From Achromobacter insolitus (GTDB lineage Bacteria; Pseudomonadota; Gammaproteobacteria; Burkholderiales; Burkholderiaceae_B): 64,000 nt of DNA. The first letter of the stretch is position 1. Each line of letters begins with the position of its first letter. The translations under genes and the position numbers were made by a program. The stretch spans positions 930,001 to 994,000 of the forward strand of contig NZ_NJIF01000003.1 of NCBI RefSeq assembly GCF_002209555.1. Reading direction: 5' to 3'. Shown here piece by piece: positions 42,707 to 51,114 of the stretch. The notes beneath the pieces are model-generated. The model did no database searches, was not told the origin of the DNA, and saw only the letters and a program-made list of their open reading frames with translations.

Positions 42707-43690
42707 TCATTCAATCTGGATGCCGACTTCCTTGATGACGCCCGCCCAGCGCGCAAGCTCCGCGTTGACGAACTGGCCCAGTTCGGCCGGGCTGCTGGCG
42801 CCGGGCGTCGCGCCCTCGCCCTTGAAGCGGGTCTGCAGTGCCGGCACGGCCAACGACCGCGCCACCGCCTTGTTCAGCACGTCCACCACTGCATCGGGCG
42901 TGCCCTTGGGCGCCATCAATGCATTCCAGGTGTTGATCTCGTAGCCCTTGAACATCGGGTCCTCGGCCACGGTGGGCACATCGGGCAGTTCCGCCGACCG
43001 GTCCCGCGTGGTGACGGCGAGCGCGCGCAGACTGCCCGCCCGCACCTGCGGCAAAGCCGCGGGCAAGGTGGCGAAGCTGAACTGCGTCTCGCCGCTCATG
43101 ACGGACGAATTGGCCAGCGAGCCGCCCCGGTAAGGCACGTGCTGGATCTGCACCTTGGCCTCGGAGGCGAACATCGCCCCCGCGACATGTACGGGCGAGC
43201 CGTTGCCGCTGGAGGAATAGTTCAGATCGCCCGGCTTCTCGCGCGCAAGCTTCACCAGGTCCGCCACCGACGCCACGGGCAGCTTGGGATTGGCCACCAA
43301 CACCAGGGGGATGGAAGCGATCATGCTGACCGGCGTGAAGCCGCCCACCGGGTCATAGCCCAGCGACTTCTTGTATACGACCGGATTGATGCCGTGGCTG
43401 GACACGGTGGCCATGAACAGGGTGTAGCCGTCTGGCGCGGCCTGCTGCACGGCGGCCGCGGCGATGTTGCCCGCGGCGCCGGCTTTGTTCTCGATGATGA
43501 CAGGCTGCTTCAGCTCCTTGCTCAGCTGCTCGCCCAACGCCCGCGCCAGGATGTCCGTGGTGCCGCCGGCGGCATACCCCACCACGATGCGCACCGGCTG
43601 GCTGGGATACGCGCCCTGCGCGTGCAGCGGCCCCGCGCATATCCACACCGCCAGGCCCGCCAGGCCTGTCCTCAGATGAACCGCTTTCAT
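42707..43690 (-). CDS. Bug-family periplasmic binding protein
   Basis: 327 residues. A signal peptide (cleavage after LHAQ) precedes the Bug core (QPVRIVVGYAAGGTTDILARALGEQLS, then ENKAGAAGNIAAAAVQQA). GAGGAGACAGAC precedes the ATG at 43690. It is last in a minus-strand group of CoA-transferase, GntR regulator, enoyl-CoA hydratase and this gene, so the ligand is probably a carboxylate that is then activated by CoA transfer. A 176-nt gap separates it from the hydratase gene. Confidence 0.9.
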   Translation of the reverse strand: MKAVHLRTGLAGLAVWICAGPLHAQGAYPSQPVRIVVGYAAGGTTDILARALGEQLSKELKQPVIIENKAGAAGNIAAAAVQQAAPDGYTLFMATVSSHGINPVVYKKSLGYDPVGGFTPVSMIASIPLVLVANPKLPVASVADLVKLAREKPGDLNYSSSGNGSPVHVAGAMFASEAKVQIQHVPYRGGSLANSSVMSGETQFSFATLPAALPQVRAGSLRALAVTTRDRSAELPDVPTVAEDPMFKGYEINTWNALMAPKGTPDAVVDVLNKAVARSLAVPALQTRFKGEGATPGASSPAELGQFVNAELARWAGVIKEVGIQIE

Positions 43691-43866
43691 GTCTGTCTCC
43701 TCGTCGCCACGCTTGCTGCGCGATCTATGGCCGGGCCGTCCGCGATGGGATCGGTGGCCGGGTTGATCCGGTCCGGACGCGGATTCAGGACGCAAGCCTC
43801 CCCCGGCCGCGCCGGCATCGGCGCGGACCTGCAAGCCGCGTAGGGAATCCGGCCCGCGGCCGGAGA

Positions 43867-44682
43867 TCAGGTGCCGGTAAAGACCGGCGCTCTCTTTTCC
43901 GCGAACGCCTTGCGGCCTTCGCGGTAGTCATTGCTTTCGAAACACTGCAACACCAGGCGCCGCATGGCCTCCACGTCCACCTCCGGCCCCAGCTGTTGAA
44001 GCTGGCGGATCATCTTCTTGCCAGCCCGCAGCGTGAGCGGCGCGTTGGCCTGGATCTGGGACAGCATGGTTTCCAGCACCTGGGGCAGCTCGTCCGCCGG
44101 CGCCACGCGGCGGATCAGCCCCAGCTCCTTGGCCTGGTTCGCGTCGTAGCGCGCCGCCGTCAGGAAGATCTCCAGCGCATTGGCCGGGCCTACCGCGGTC
44201 ACCAGGTTGCGGATCGCGGTCAGGCGGTAGCCCAGGCCCAGCTTGCCGGCGGGAATGGCGAACGTGCTGTTGTCGGACGCGATGCGGATGTCGCAGCACA
44301 GCGCGATGTTCAGCCCGCCGCCGATGCAATAGCCCTGAATGTACGCAATCGTGGGTTTGTCATAGTCATACAGCGCCAGCTGCGCCGTTTCCGCCACGCG
44401 CTCGTACTCCACGACGGCGTCTTCGCCGCTGCGCAGCGTGTCGAACTGCGAGATGTTCGCGCCGCTGACGAACGCCTTGCCGCCCGCGCCCTGCAGTACC
44501 ACCGCCCGGATCTCGGGGTCCCGGCGAAAAGCTTCCAGCACGACCGGCACCGCTTCCCACATCGCGAAGGACACCGCGTTGTGGCGCTGCGGATCGTTGA
44601 ATGTCAGCCAGCCGATCGCGCCGCGCTTTTCAGCCACGATGTTGTCGGTGATGTCGCCCTGCAGGATGCGTTGGATGGTCAC
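43867..44682 (-). CDS. enoyl-CoA hydratase/isomerase family protein
   Basis: 271 residues of the crotonase fold. The oxyanion-hole motifs are GKAFVSGANISQF and GYCIGGGLNIALCCDIRIAS. The acidic catalytic pair of true hydratases is not clear (PAGKLGLGY at the second position), so isomerase, lyase or hydrolase activity is possible. The GTG start at 44682 overlaps the stop of the GntR gene (GTGA), so the regulator and enzyme are translated together. Confidence 0.88.
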   Translation of the reverse strand: MTIQRILQGDITDNIVAEKRGAIGWLTFNDPQRHNAVSFAMWEAVPVVLEAFRRDPEIRAVVLQGAGGKAFVSGANISQFDTLRSGEDAVVEYERVAETAQLALYDYDKPTIAYIQGYCIGGGLNIALCCDIRIASDNSTFAIPAGKLGLGYRLTAIRNLVTAVGPANALEIFLTAARYDANQAKELGLIRRVAPADELPQVLETMLSQIQANAPLTLRAGKKMIRQLQQLGPEVDVEAMRRLVLQCFESNDYREGRKAFAEKRAPVFTGT

Positions 44683-45425
44683 GGTTGCTTTCCTTGTATG
44701 ACTGTCTGGTGCCGTTGAATGCCATTGGTCAGGTGCACGCGCATGGCAAGGCGCGCGGCCTCGCTGTCGCCGGCGACGATGGCGTCGAAGATACGGTGGT
44801 GTTCACGCTCGATCTCAGGCACGCGCTCGGTGCCAGCGCTGGTGTAGCGCAGCGTGCGCACGGCGCCGCGAAATACGTGTCGCAGGTGCGCCAGCAGACG
44901 CACGAAATACGGGTTGTTGGTGGCCTCGCCCACGGCCATGTGGAAGTCCAGCGCATGGTCGGCGCCGGCCTGCCAGTCATTGCCCGCGGCATCGACCCGT
45001 TGCAGGGCCTGGCGCAGGGTTTCGATCTGTTCGGGCGTACGGTGCAGCGCCGCCTGCGCCGCCGCGCCGGACTCCAGTTCGACCCGCAGCTGGACTATGT
45101 GCGCCAACGGTTCGGGCTGGAGCAGATCCTCGGGCGCGATCTCGAAATTACGCGTGCCCACGTCCTGCGCCACAAAGGAACCGACGCCACGCCGCGTGTC
45201 GACATAACCGGACAGCTTCAACCGCGCGATCGCCTCGCGCACCACGTTGCGGCTGACGGCGAACATCTGCGCCAGCTCGAACTCCGTGGGCAGGCGCTGG
45301 CCGGGCTCGAATTCGCGCAGCACGATCTTCTGGCGGATCTGCGAAGCGATCTCGTCCGGCAGGTTATCGGGGCGTCCCAGGCTGGAAAAGACCTGGTCGG
45401 CAGCGGCGTTGGAAGGGGCGTTCAT
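44679..45425 (-). CDS. GntR-family regulator, FCD (FadR-type) subgroup
   Basis: 248 residues. The winged helix N-terminus reads IRQKIVLREFEPGQRLPTEFELAQMFAVSRNVVREAIARLKLSGYVDTRRGVGSFV. The C-terminal FCD domain has the metal-binding pattern (ALDFHMAVGEATNN; REHHRIFDAI). Such regulators usually repress and are released by an organic acid or acyl-CoA. It lies inside the operon it probably controls. GATGT-TGG-ACATC upstream of the CoA-transferase gene is a candidate operator. Confidence 0.92.
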   Translation of the reverse strand: MNAPSNAAADQVFSSLGRPDNLPDEIASQIRQKIVLREFEPGQRLPTEFELAQMFAVSRNVVREAIARLKLSGYVDTRRGVGSFVAQDVGTRNFEIAPEDLLQPEPLAHIVQLRVELESGAAAQAALHRTPEQIETLRQALQRVDAAGNDWQAGADHALDFHMAVGEATNNPYFVRLLAHLRHVFRGAVRTLRYTSAGTERVPEIEREHHRIFDAIVAGDSEAARLAMRVHLTNGIQRHQTVIQGKQP

Positions 45426-45505
45426 GTGGGGCTGTCTCCGTCTGGGCCGCTGGATACGCTGGCGGCCTTGGCGGCGATATTATCCTCGGTGCCTGGGCGT
45501 CGCCC

Positions 45506-46687
45506 TCAAATCACGCCTTCGCGCGCCAGTTGTTGCAGGTCGGCGGGCGCCAGGCCCAGCATGCCGCCGTACACGTCGCCATTGTGCTGGCCGCGCTCCG
45601 GCGCGGGGGCCATTTCCCCGGGCGCCGATCGGCTCAGGATCATGGGCTGCCCCACCACCGAAATCGGCCCCAGCGCAGGGTGCCGGATCTCGCGGCTGAG
45701 CTTCAGGTGACGCACCTGCGGATCCTCGAAGGTCTGGTCCATGCCCAGGATCGGGCCGCAAGGCACGCCCTCCTTATTCATCAATGCGATCCACTCGGCG
45801 GTGGGCCGGGTGGCGGTGCGCGCGCCGATCGCCGCGTTCAGCGCGGGACGGTTGCGCGCACGCAGCGGCACCGAAAGAAAACGCTCGTCCTCGATCAGTT
45901 CGGGCAGTTCCAGCACGCGGCACAGCCGCGCGTAGATGTCGTTGCCCATGGCCGCGATATTCATATAACCGTCGCGGGTGGGGAACACGCCGGTCGGGCT
46001 GCTGGTGGGATGGTCGTTGCCACTCTGGCCAGGCACCTCGCCATTCATGAGCCAGCGCATCGCCTGGAAATCCATCATCCAGACCTGCGATTGCAGCAGC
46101 GAGGTCTGCACCCACTGGCCCTGCCCCGACACCTCGCGTTCCAGCAGTGCGATGAAGATGCCTATGGCGCAAAACAGGCCCGAGGTCAGGTCCGCCACCG
46201 GAATTCCGGCCCGCATGGGTCCACGGCCGGGTTCGCCCGTGACCGACATCAGTCCGCCTATGCCCTGCGCGATCTGATCCAGCCCCGGCCGGCCGGCATA
46301 AGGGCCGTCCTGCCCGAAGCCGGAGACGCTGGCGTAGACGATGCGCGGATTGACCTCGCGCAGCGTCTCATAGTCGATGCCCAGCTTGAACTTGACGTTC
46401 GGCCGGTAGTTTTCAACCACCACGTCAGCCTGGCGCACCAGGTCCAGGAACAGCGCCCGCCCCTGCGGATGCTTGAGGTTCAGCGTGACGCTGCGCTTAT
46501 TGCGATGCGTGTTCTGGTAGTCCGCGAACTGGGCGGAGCCGCCCGGCTTGTCGTCCTGCTCGTCGCCCGGCTCTTCTATCTTGATGACGGTGGCGCCCCA
46601 ATCCGCGAACTGGCGCACGGCGGCGGGGCCGGAACGCACCCGCGTCAGGTCCAGAACGGTAAATCTGCCCAATGGCTTGGAATCCAT
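45506..46687 (-). CDS. class III CoA-transferase (CaiB/BaiF family)
   Basis: 393 residues starting MDSKPLGRFTVLDLTRVRSGP at ATG 46687. Family features include the N-terminal ADWGATVIKIEEPGDEQ, the catalytic aspartate region near AGIPVADLTSGLFCAIGI, and GRPGLDQIAQGIGGLMSVTG. These enzymes move CoA from one acyl-CoA to a free acid without ATP. It is first in the operon and should activate the acid handled by the hydratase. The longer upstream start at 46717 is less likely. Confidence 0.92.
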   Translation of the reverse strand: MDSKPLGRFTVLDLTRVRSGPAAVRQFADWGATVIKIEEPGDEQDDKPGGSAQFADYQNTHRNKRSVTLNLKHPQGRALFLDLVRQADVVVENYRPNVKFKLGIDYETLREVNPRIVYASVSGFGQDGPYAGRPGLDQIAQGIGGLMSVTGEPGRGPMRAGIPVADLTSGLFCAIGIFIALLEREVSGQGQWVQTSLLQSQVWMMDFQAMRWLMNGEVPGQSGNDHPTSSPTGVFPTRDGYMNIAAMGNDIYARLCRVLELPELIEDERFLSVPLRARNRPALNAAIGARTATRPTAEWIALMNKEGVPCGPILGMDQTFEDPQVRHLKLSREIRHPALGPISVVGQPMILSRSAPGEMAPAPERGQHNGDVYGGMLGLAPADLQQLAREGVI

Positions 46688-46751
46688 GCTTGTCTGCCTC
46701 TCTGCCCGGCGCCCCATGGTGTGAACCCGGGATGCAAGTCATTATTTGTTG

Positions 46752-46764
46752 GATGTTGGACATC
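46752..46764. promoter_or_regulatory. candidate GntR operator upstream of the CoA-transferase operon
   Basis: GATGT-TGG-ACATC, a perfect 5-bp inverted repeat, 65 nt upstream of the CoA-transferase start in an AT-richer stretch. Position and symmetry suit the FCD-type regulator encoded in the operon. Confidence 0.4.
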
Positions 46765-46794
46765 TTACATGCTGAGATCAGGCATAACAAGACA

Positions 46795-46822
46795 CCGCCG
46801 CGCGTTTGGCGCGGCGGGTTTT
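46795..46822 (+). terminator. terminator-like hairpin with a T-run on plus
   Basis: CCGCCGCGC, GTTTG loop, GCGCGGCGG, then GTTTT. The plus strand has no gene ending here, since both neighbours are on minus; it could still stop antisense transcription, or end merR transcripts on the other strand without a T-run. Confidence 0.45.
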
Positions 46823-46826
46823 CCCT

Positions 46827-46845
46827 AGGGCCTGCTCCAGGCCCT
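46827..46845. terminator. second hairpin downstream of the MerR gene
   Basis: AGGGCCTG, CTC, CAGGCCCT: a perfect 8-bp stem, 4 nt after the previous hairpin. It lies about 70 nt after the MerR stop on minus and is possibly its terminator; no clear T-run. Confidence 0.35.
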
Positions 46846-46913
46846 TCACCGTCAATAGGTCGTGCGGGGGCTCGGAAGCCGCCATTAAGGGGCTTTGCCC
46901 GGATCCGCCATGC

Positions 46914-47348
46914 TCAGCCGAGGTGCGTGTGCCGTTCCTGGCGCTCTTCCACCTGCATTTCGCTCAGGCCGTGCAGAATGCCGCAGTCTTCCGTGTCGGG
47001 CCGCGCCGACAGGCAACGCTGGCGCAGGTCGGTCAACTGCGTCTTGAGCTGGGTCAGTTCGGCGATGCGCTCGTCCACATGGGAGATGTGTTCGTCGAAA
47101 AGCTCATTGATAGGACCGCAACCGCTCTGGTGGTTATCCGCCAGCGACAAAATGGCCCGGATTTCGTCCTGCGTCATATCCAGCGCGCGGCAATTGCGGA
47201 TCAGGCGCAGCCGCTCCAGATGGGCCTGTCCATAGCTGCGGTAGTTGTTCAGGCCCCGGTCCGGGGCCGGCAACAGCCCTTCTTTCTCGTAATACCTGAC
47301 GGTTTCGACCGTGGTTCCGGCCGCTGTGGCCAATTCGCCGATACGCAT
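46914..47348 (-). CDS. cadR: MerR-family heavy-metal regulator (CadR/PbrR type)
   Basis: 144 residues. The N-terminal MerR helix-turn-helix (MRIGELATAAGTTVETVRYYEKEGLLP) and a long dimerisation helix are followed by metal-binding cysteines in SGCGPIN and in the C-terminal loop (RCLSARPDTEDCGIL), and a final HTHLG. This cysteine spacing is that of Cd/Pb/Zn sensors CadR and PbrR. It is divergent from the metal ATPase gene and should bind the dyad at 47389-47409 and twist the promoter open when metal binds. Confidence 0.88.
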   Translation of the reverse strand: MRIGELATAAGTTVETVRYYEKEGLLPAPDRGLNNYRSYGQAHLERLRLIRNCRALDMTQDEIRAILSLADNHQSGCGPINELFDEHISHVDERIAELTQLKTQLTDLRQRCLSARPDTEDCGILHGLSEMQVEERQERHTHLG

Positions 47349-47385
47349 CGCTGCCTCCCGGATCGCATCCGATTGATATAGGGGG

Positions 47386-47417
47386 TTGACCCTATAGTAA
47401 CTCCAAGGTGTGGAATA
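47386..47417 (+). promoter_or_regulatory. MerR-type promoter of the metal ATPase gene
   Basis: A -35 TTGACC (47386-47391) and a weak -10 in TGGAATAG (about 47411-47417) are separated by 19-20 nt, longer than the usual 17, which is the hallmark of MerR-controlled promoters. The spacer holds an imperfect dyad ACCCTATAGT-A-ACTCCAAGGT (47389-47409) like known CadR/PbrR sites. Confidence 0.75.
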
Positions 47418-47448
47418 GCGACATCAGCTTATTTCAAGGCAGAGGACG

Positions 47449-49917
47449 ATGTCTTTACCTCCGGTCAAAAAACACGAACATATGCCCGACGGGCAAGACG
47501 GCGCCTGCTGCGCGCACGACACCTGCGGCGCGCCTGCCAAGAACGAACAGGTTCATGCCAGCCACGACCATGCCGCGCATGACAATGGCAGCCATCCCCA
47601 TCACGACGCACACGCTCACGCCGGCCACGACCACTCCAGCCACGATCACGCCAGCCACGACCACACGGCCCACGGTCACGATCATCCCCACGCCCATGCC
47701 CACAGCCACGCCGCCGGGAGCTGCTGCGGCCACGGCGAAGGCGGCCAGCCCTTCAGCATTTCCGGCTCCGGCGCGGCCACGCTCACCGCCGGCCCCGGCC
47801 AAGCGCTGGCACGCCTGCGCATCGGCCAGATGGACTGCCCCACCGAGGAAACGCTGATCCGCAAAAAGCTGGACAACCTGGACGGCGTGCATGCGCTGGA
47901 CTTCAACCTGATGCAGCGCGTCCTGACGGTGGTGCACGCCGAAGGTGCGCTGGACCGCATCATGGCCGCCATCAAGTCGCTGGACATGACGCCCGAGCCC
48001 CTGGCCGATAGTGCTCCCGGCACGCCCGCTCCCGCCGCGAAGCCCGTGAACTGGTGGCTCATCGGAGGCGCGGGCGTGCTGGCCGCGCTGTCGGAACTGT
48101 CCCACTTCGCGGGCTGGCCGCTAGGCGTCACCGCAGCCCTGGCGGTGGCCGCCATCCTGGCCTGCGGCGTCAGCACCTACCGCAAGGGCTGGATCGCCGT
48201 GCGCAACGGCAACCTCAACATCAATGCCCTGATGAGCATCGCCGTCACCGGCGCCGTGCTGATCGGACAATGGCCCGAAGCGGCCATGGTGATGTTCCTG
48301 TTCAACGTGGCCGAACTGATCGAAGCCCGTTCCCTCGACCGGGCACGCAATGCCGTGCGCGGACTGCTGGACCTGGCGCCGGAAACGGCCACCGTGCAGC
48401 AGGCAAATGGCCAATGGTTGGAAGTACCCGCCGCCAAACTGCAAGCGGGTGACATCGTCCGAGTGCGTCCGGGCGAGCGCATCGCCGCCGACGGCATCAT
48501 CGTCAGCGGCAGCTCTGCCGTGGACCAGTCCCCCATCACGGGCGAAAGCCTGCCGGTGGAAAAAACGCAGGACGATCCGGTCTACGCGGCCACGGTGAAC
48601 GCGGCAGGCTCCTTCGAGTACCGGGTCACCGCGGCGGCGGGAAACACCACGCTGGCGCGCATCATCCATGCCGTCGAACAGGCCCAAGGCGCCCGGGCGC
48701 CCACGCAGCGCTTCATCGACCGCTTTTCCCGCATCTATACGCCCGCCGTGGTGGGCATCGCGCTGCTGGTGGCGGTGCTGCCGCCCCTGCTGTGGGACCA
48801 GCCCTGGTTCGACGCCATCTACCGCGCCCTGGCGCTGCTGATCATCGCCTGCCCCTGCGCCCTGGTCATTTCCACGCCGGTCAGCATCGTCAGCGGACTG
48901 ACCGGCGCGTCGCGCCGCGGCATCCTGGTCAAGGGCGGCGTGTACCTCGAAGAAGGCCGCAACCTGAAATGGCTGGCGCTGGACAAGACCGGCACGCTCA
49001 CGCATGGCAAGCCGGTGCAGACCGACATCCAGGATTGGGACGTGTCCGACCAGACCCGCCATCCGGCCGCGCTGGTCGCGGCCAGCCTGGCGGCGCGTTC
49101 CGACCACCCCGTATCGCTGGCCGTGGCCAATGCCGCGCGCGACACCGGCGCGGCATTGCTGGACGTGCAGGAATTCACCGCCCTGCCCGGCCGCGGCGTC
49201 AGCGCGGCACTGGACGGCGTGACCTTCCAGCTGGGCAACCGCCGGCTGATGCGCGAGCTGGGCGTGTCCAGCCCCAAGCTGGAAGCGCGCCTGGACGAGC
49301 TGGAACGCCAGGGCAAGAGCGCCATCGCCTTGAGTGACGGCAGCCGCGTGCTGGCCGTGGCCGCCGTGGCCGACACCGTCAAGCCGACCAGCGCCACCGC
49401 CATCGCCGACCTGCATGCGCTGGGCGTGCGCACGCTGATGCTGACGGGCGACAACACGCCCACGGCGCAGGCCATTGCGCAACAAGTCGGCATCGACGAA
49501 GCGCGCGGCGATCAACTGCCCGAAGACAAGCTGGCCGCCATCGAAAGCAAGCTGGCGGCGGGCGGCCGCGTGGGCATGGTGGGCGACGGCATCAATGACG
49601 CGCCCGCCCTGGCCCGCGCCGACATCGGCTTCGCCATGGGCGCGGCGGGCACCGGCACTGCCATCGAAACGGCCGACGTGGCCCTGATGGACGACGACCT
49701 GCGCAAGATCGGCACCTTCCTGCGGCTGTCGCGCGCCACACACCGCGTGCTGGTACAGAACATTGTGTTGGCGCTGGGCATCAAGGCCGTGTTCCTGGCC
49801 CTGGCCATGACCGGCAACGCCACGCTGTGGATGGCCGTCTTCGCCGACGTAGGCGCAAGCCTGCTGGTGGTGGCCAACGGTCTGCGGTTGCTGCGGGCGG
49901 CGCCTGCCGCCCACTGA
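47449..49917 (+). CDS. cadA: Cd/Zn/Pb-exporting P1B-type ATPase with a His-rich N-terminus
   Basis: 822 residues. Residues 9-95 hold 26 histidines (22 of them within residues 36-87) and two Cys pairs (20-21, 92-93). A metal-binding domain follows whose site is GQMDCPTEE instead of GMxCxxC. Then come membrane helices, the phosphatase TGES, the ion-binding CPC motif ([11 protein letters not shown]), the phosphorylated [12 protein letters not shown] (SDHPVSLA) and the hinge [11 protein letters not shown]. It pumps divalent soft metals out of the cytoplasm. AGAGGA precedes the ATG. Control by the divergent MerR-type gene is evident from the promoter. Confidence 0.94.
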   Translation: MSLPPVKKHEHMPDGQDGACCAHDTCGAPAKNEQVHASHDHAAHDNGSHPHHDAHAHAGHDHSSHDHASHDHTAHGHDHPHAHAHSHAAGSCCGHGEGGQPFSISGSGAATLTAGPGQALARLRIGQMDCPTEETLIRKKLDNLDGVHALDFNLMQRVLTVVHAEGALDRIMAAIKSLDMTPEPLADSAPGTPAPAAKPVNWWLIGGAGVLAALSELSHFAGWPLGVTAALAVAAILACGVSTYRKGWIAVRNGNLNINALMSIAVTGAVLIGQWPEAAMVMFLFNVAELIEARSLDRARNAVRGLLDLAPETATVQQANGQWLEVPAAKLQAGDIVRVRPGERIAADGIIVSGSSAVDQSPITGESLPVEKTQDDPVYAATVNAAGSFEYRVTAAAGNTTLARIIHAVEQAQGARAPTQRFIDRFSRIYTPAVVGIALLVAVLPPLLWDQPWFDAIYRALALLIIACPCALVISTPVSIVSGLTGASRRGILVKGGVYLEEGRNLKWLALDKTGTLTHGKPVQTDIQDWDVSDQTRHPAALVAASLAARSDHPVSLAVANAARDTGAALLDVQEFTALPGRGVSAALDGVTFQLGNRRLMRELGVSSPKLEARLDELERQGKSAIALSDGSRVLAVAAVADTVKPTSATAIADLHALGVRTLMLTGDNTPTAQAIAQQVGIDEARGDQLPEDKLAAIESKLAAGGRVGMVGDGINDAPALARADIGFAMGAAGTGTAIETADVALMDDDLRKIGTFLRLSRATHRVLVQNIVLALGIKAVFLALAMTGNATLWMAVFADVGASLLVVANGLRLLRAAPAAH

Positions 49918-49927
49918 CACCCGAGAA

Positions 49928-49950
49928 GCCTGCGCCCTTGCGGCGCAGGC
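49928..49950. terminator. hairpin between the ATPase and acetyltransferase genes
   Basis: A perfect 9-bp stem GCCTGCGCC/GGCGCAGGC around CTTGC, 10 nt after the ATPase stop and 12 nt from the end of the convergent acetyltransferase gene. No T-run. Confidence 0.5.
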
Positions 49951-49962
49951 AGCGCGCCGGCC

Positions 49963-50547
49963 TCAGCCGGCCTGTTCTTCTTGCGGCCAGTCGCGCAGCA
50001 CCGGCGCATCCGGGGCGCCAGGCCCCACATCGCGCAGATGGTCGCGCTGCAGCAAGGCCATGCGATAGGCATCGCGGTAGGCGCCGTTGGAGAAGAACTC
50101 TTCCTTCAGCAGGCCTTCGATCTGGAAGCCGCAGCGTTCGTAGATATGCACGGCCGCGGTGTTGTCCTTGTCCACCACCAGATAGACCTTATGCAGGTTC
50201 AGCACGCGAAATGCGTAGCCAACCGCAATGCGGGTCGCCGCCTTGGCGTAGCCACGGCCCTGGTAGCTGGGCGCGATGATGATCTGGAACTCGGCGCGAC
50301 GGTGGATGTAATCGATTTCCACCAATTCGACCAGGCCTGCCGGCTGGCCGGTGTCATGCTCGATGATGAAACGCCGCTCGTTCTGGTCATGCAAGTGGCG
50401 GTCATACAGGGCAACGAGTTCGTCGTAGGCCTCGTAAGGCTCTTCGAACCAATAACGCATGATGACGTCGTTGTTGTTGATCTTGTGCACGAAGTGCAGG
50501 TCGCCGCGCTCCAGCGGGCGGATTTTGATATCGGAAATGACCGACAT
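49963..50547 (-). CDS. speG: GNAT acetyltransferase, SpeG-like spermidine N-acetyltransferase
   Basis: 194 residues from ATG 50547, with TGGAGGT 6-7 nt upstream; the TTG 12 nt earlier would include that site and is rejected. The GNAT acetyl-CoA loop is in [12 protein letters not shown], with SpeG-like flanks ([55 protein letters not shown]). SpeG acetylates spermidine or spermine to control polyamine toxicity. The C-terminal 20 residues after LLQRDHL are an extension, rich in Pro, Asp and Glu. Confidence 0.85.
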   Translation of the reverse strand: MSVISDIKIRPLERGDLHFVHKINNNDVIMRYWFEEPYEAYDELVALYDRHLHDQNERRFIIEHDTGQPAGLVELVEIDYIHRRAEFQIIIAPSYQGRGYAKAATRIAVGYAFRVLNLHKVYLVVDKDNTAAVHIYERCGFQIEGLLKEEFFSNGAYRDAYRMALLQRDHLRDVGPGAPDAPVLRDWPQEEQAG

Positions 50548-50728
50548 AGATACCTCCAAACGTGTATCTATTTTATTCGCAGTGTCTCCCCCCTCTTTCG
50601 GAAATGTCCTATCGCTCTACTGGGATCGATGACGCATTATGTTTCCAATATTCGCTATTTTTTACTGATTACGAGCTTCAGGCGTTCCCGTTCCGGCGCC
50701 GGCCGCACGCATGAGGAGGGCTGACGCC

Positions 50729-51043
50729 ATGGAACTCAAGGAACGGGATCTTCTACTGACTCTGGCAGACACCGTGCACAAGCTGGCTCACGCCGTCGCT
50801 CTCAGCCATGCGCAGCTGGAAGCCCTGCGCACCGTAATGATCGGCGTGCACGCCGCGCTCTACCGCGTGCCCGAACTGCAATCCCATATCGAGCAATCGC
50901 TCTGCGGCTCCATCGAAGGCGATTTCGTCCAGGCTCTCGGCACGCTCCAAGGCGACGACATCCTGCAACAGCGCGAAGCATGGCTCGCCTCCCTTATTCC
51001 AGCCGACATCTGGGAAAAGGTGCGCCCCCGCCCCCATACCTGA
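50729..51043 (+). CDS. small helical protein of unknown function
   Basis: 104 residues starting at ATG 50729 with GGAGGG (50714-50719) upstream; the ATG at 50711 would place that site inside the gene. The sequence is all-helical in pattern with a heptad-like middle (DTVHKLAHAVALSHAQLEALRTVM) and no cysteine motif apart from one residue. I do not recognise the family. It lies 71 nt before a chemoreceptor gene, separated by a terminator hairpin, so it may be a partner or simply the upstream gene of a partly coupled unit. Confidence 0.65.
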   Translation: MELKERDLLLTLADTVHKLAHAVALSHAQLEALRTVMIGVHAALYRVPELQSHIEQSLCGSIEGDFVQALGTLQGDDILQQREAWLASLIPADIWEKVRPRPHT

Positions 51044-51075
51044 CCCGCTGCCGGCACGCCGCCAGCATTCCCGCG

Positions 51076-51099
51076 CAGACGCCACCGGCGTCTGTTTTT
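51076..51099 (+). terminator. intrinsic terminator immediately upstream of the chemoreceptor gene
   Basis: CAGACGCC, ACC, GGCGTCTG, then five T: a textbook terminator. Its T-run ends 15 nt before the chemoreceptor ATG, leaving no room for a promoter between them, so it may attenuate read-through from upstream. Confidence 0.8.
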
Positions 51100-51114
51100 C
51101 CATAAGGAAACGTA

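Noticed and set aside
47540-47720. Short repeated CAC/GAC-rich units as a CRISPR or tandem repeat array
   Set aside because: They are the codons of a His-rich protein segment within one long coding frame, with no spacers.
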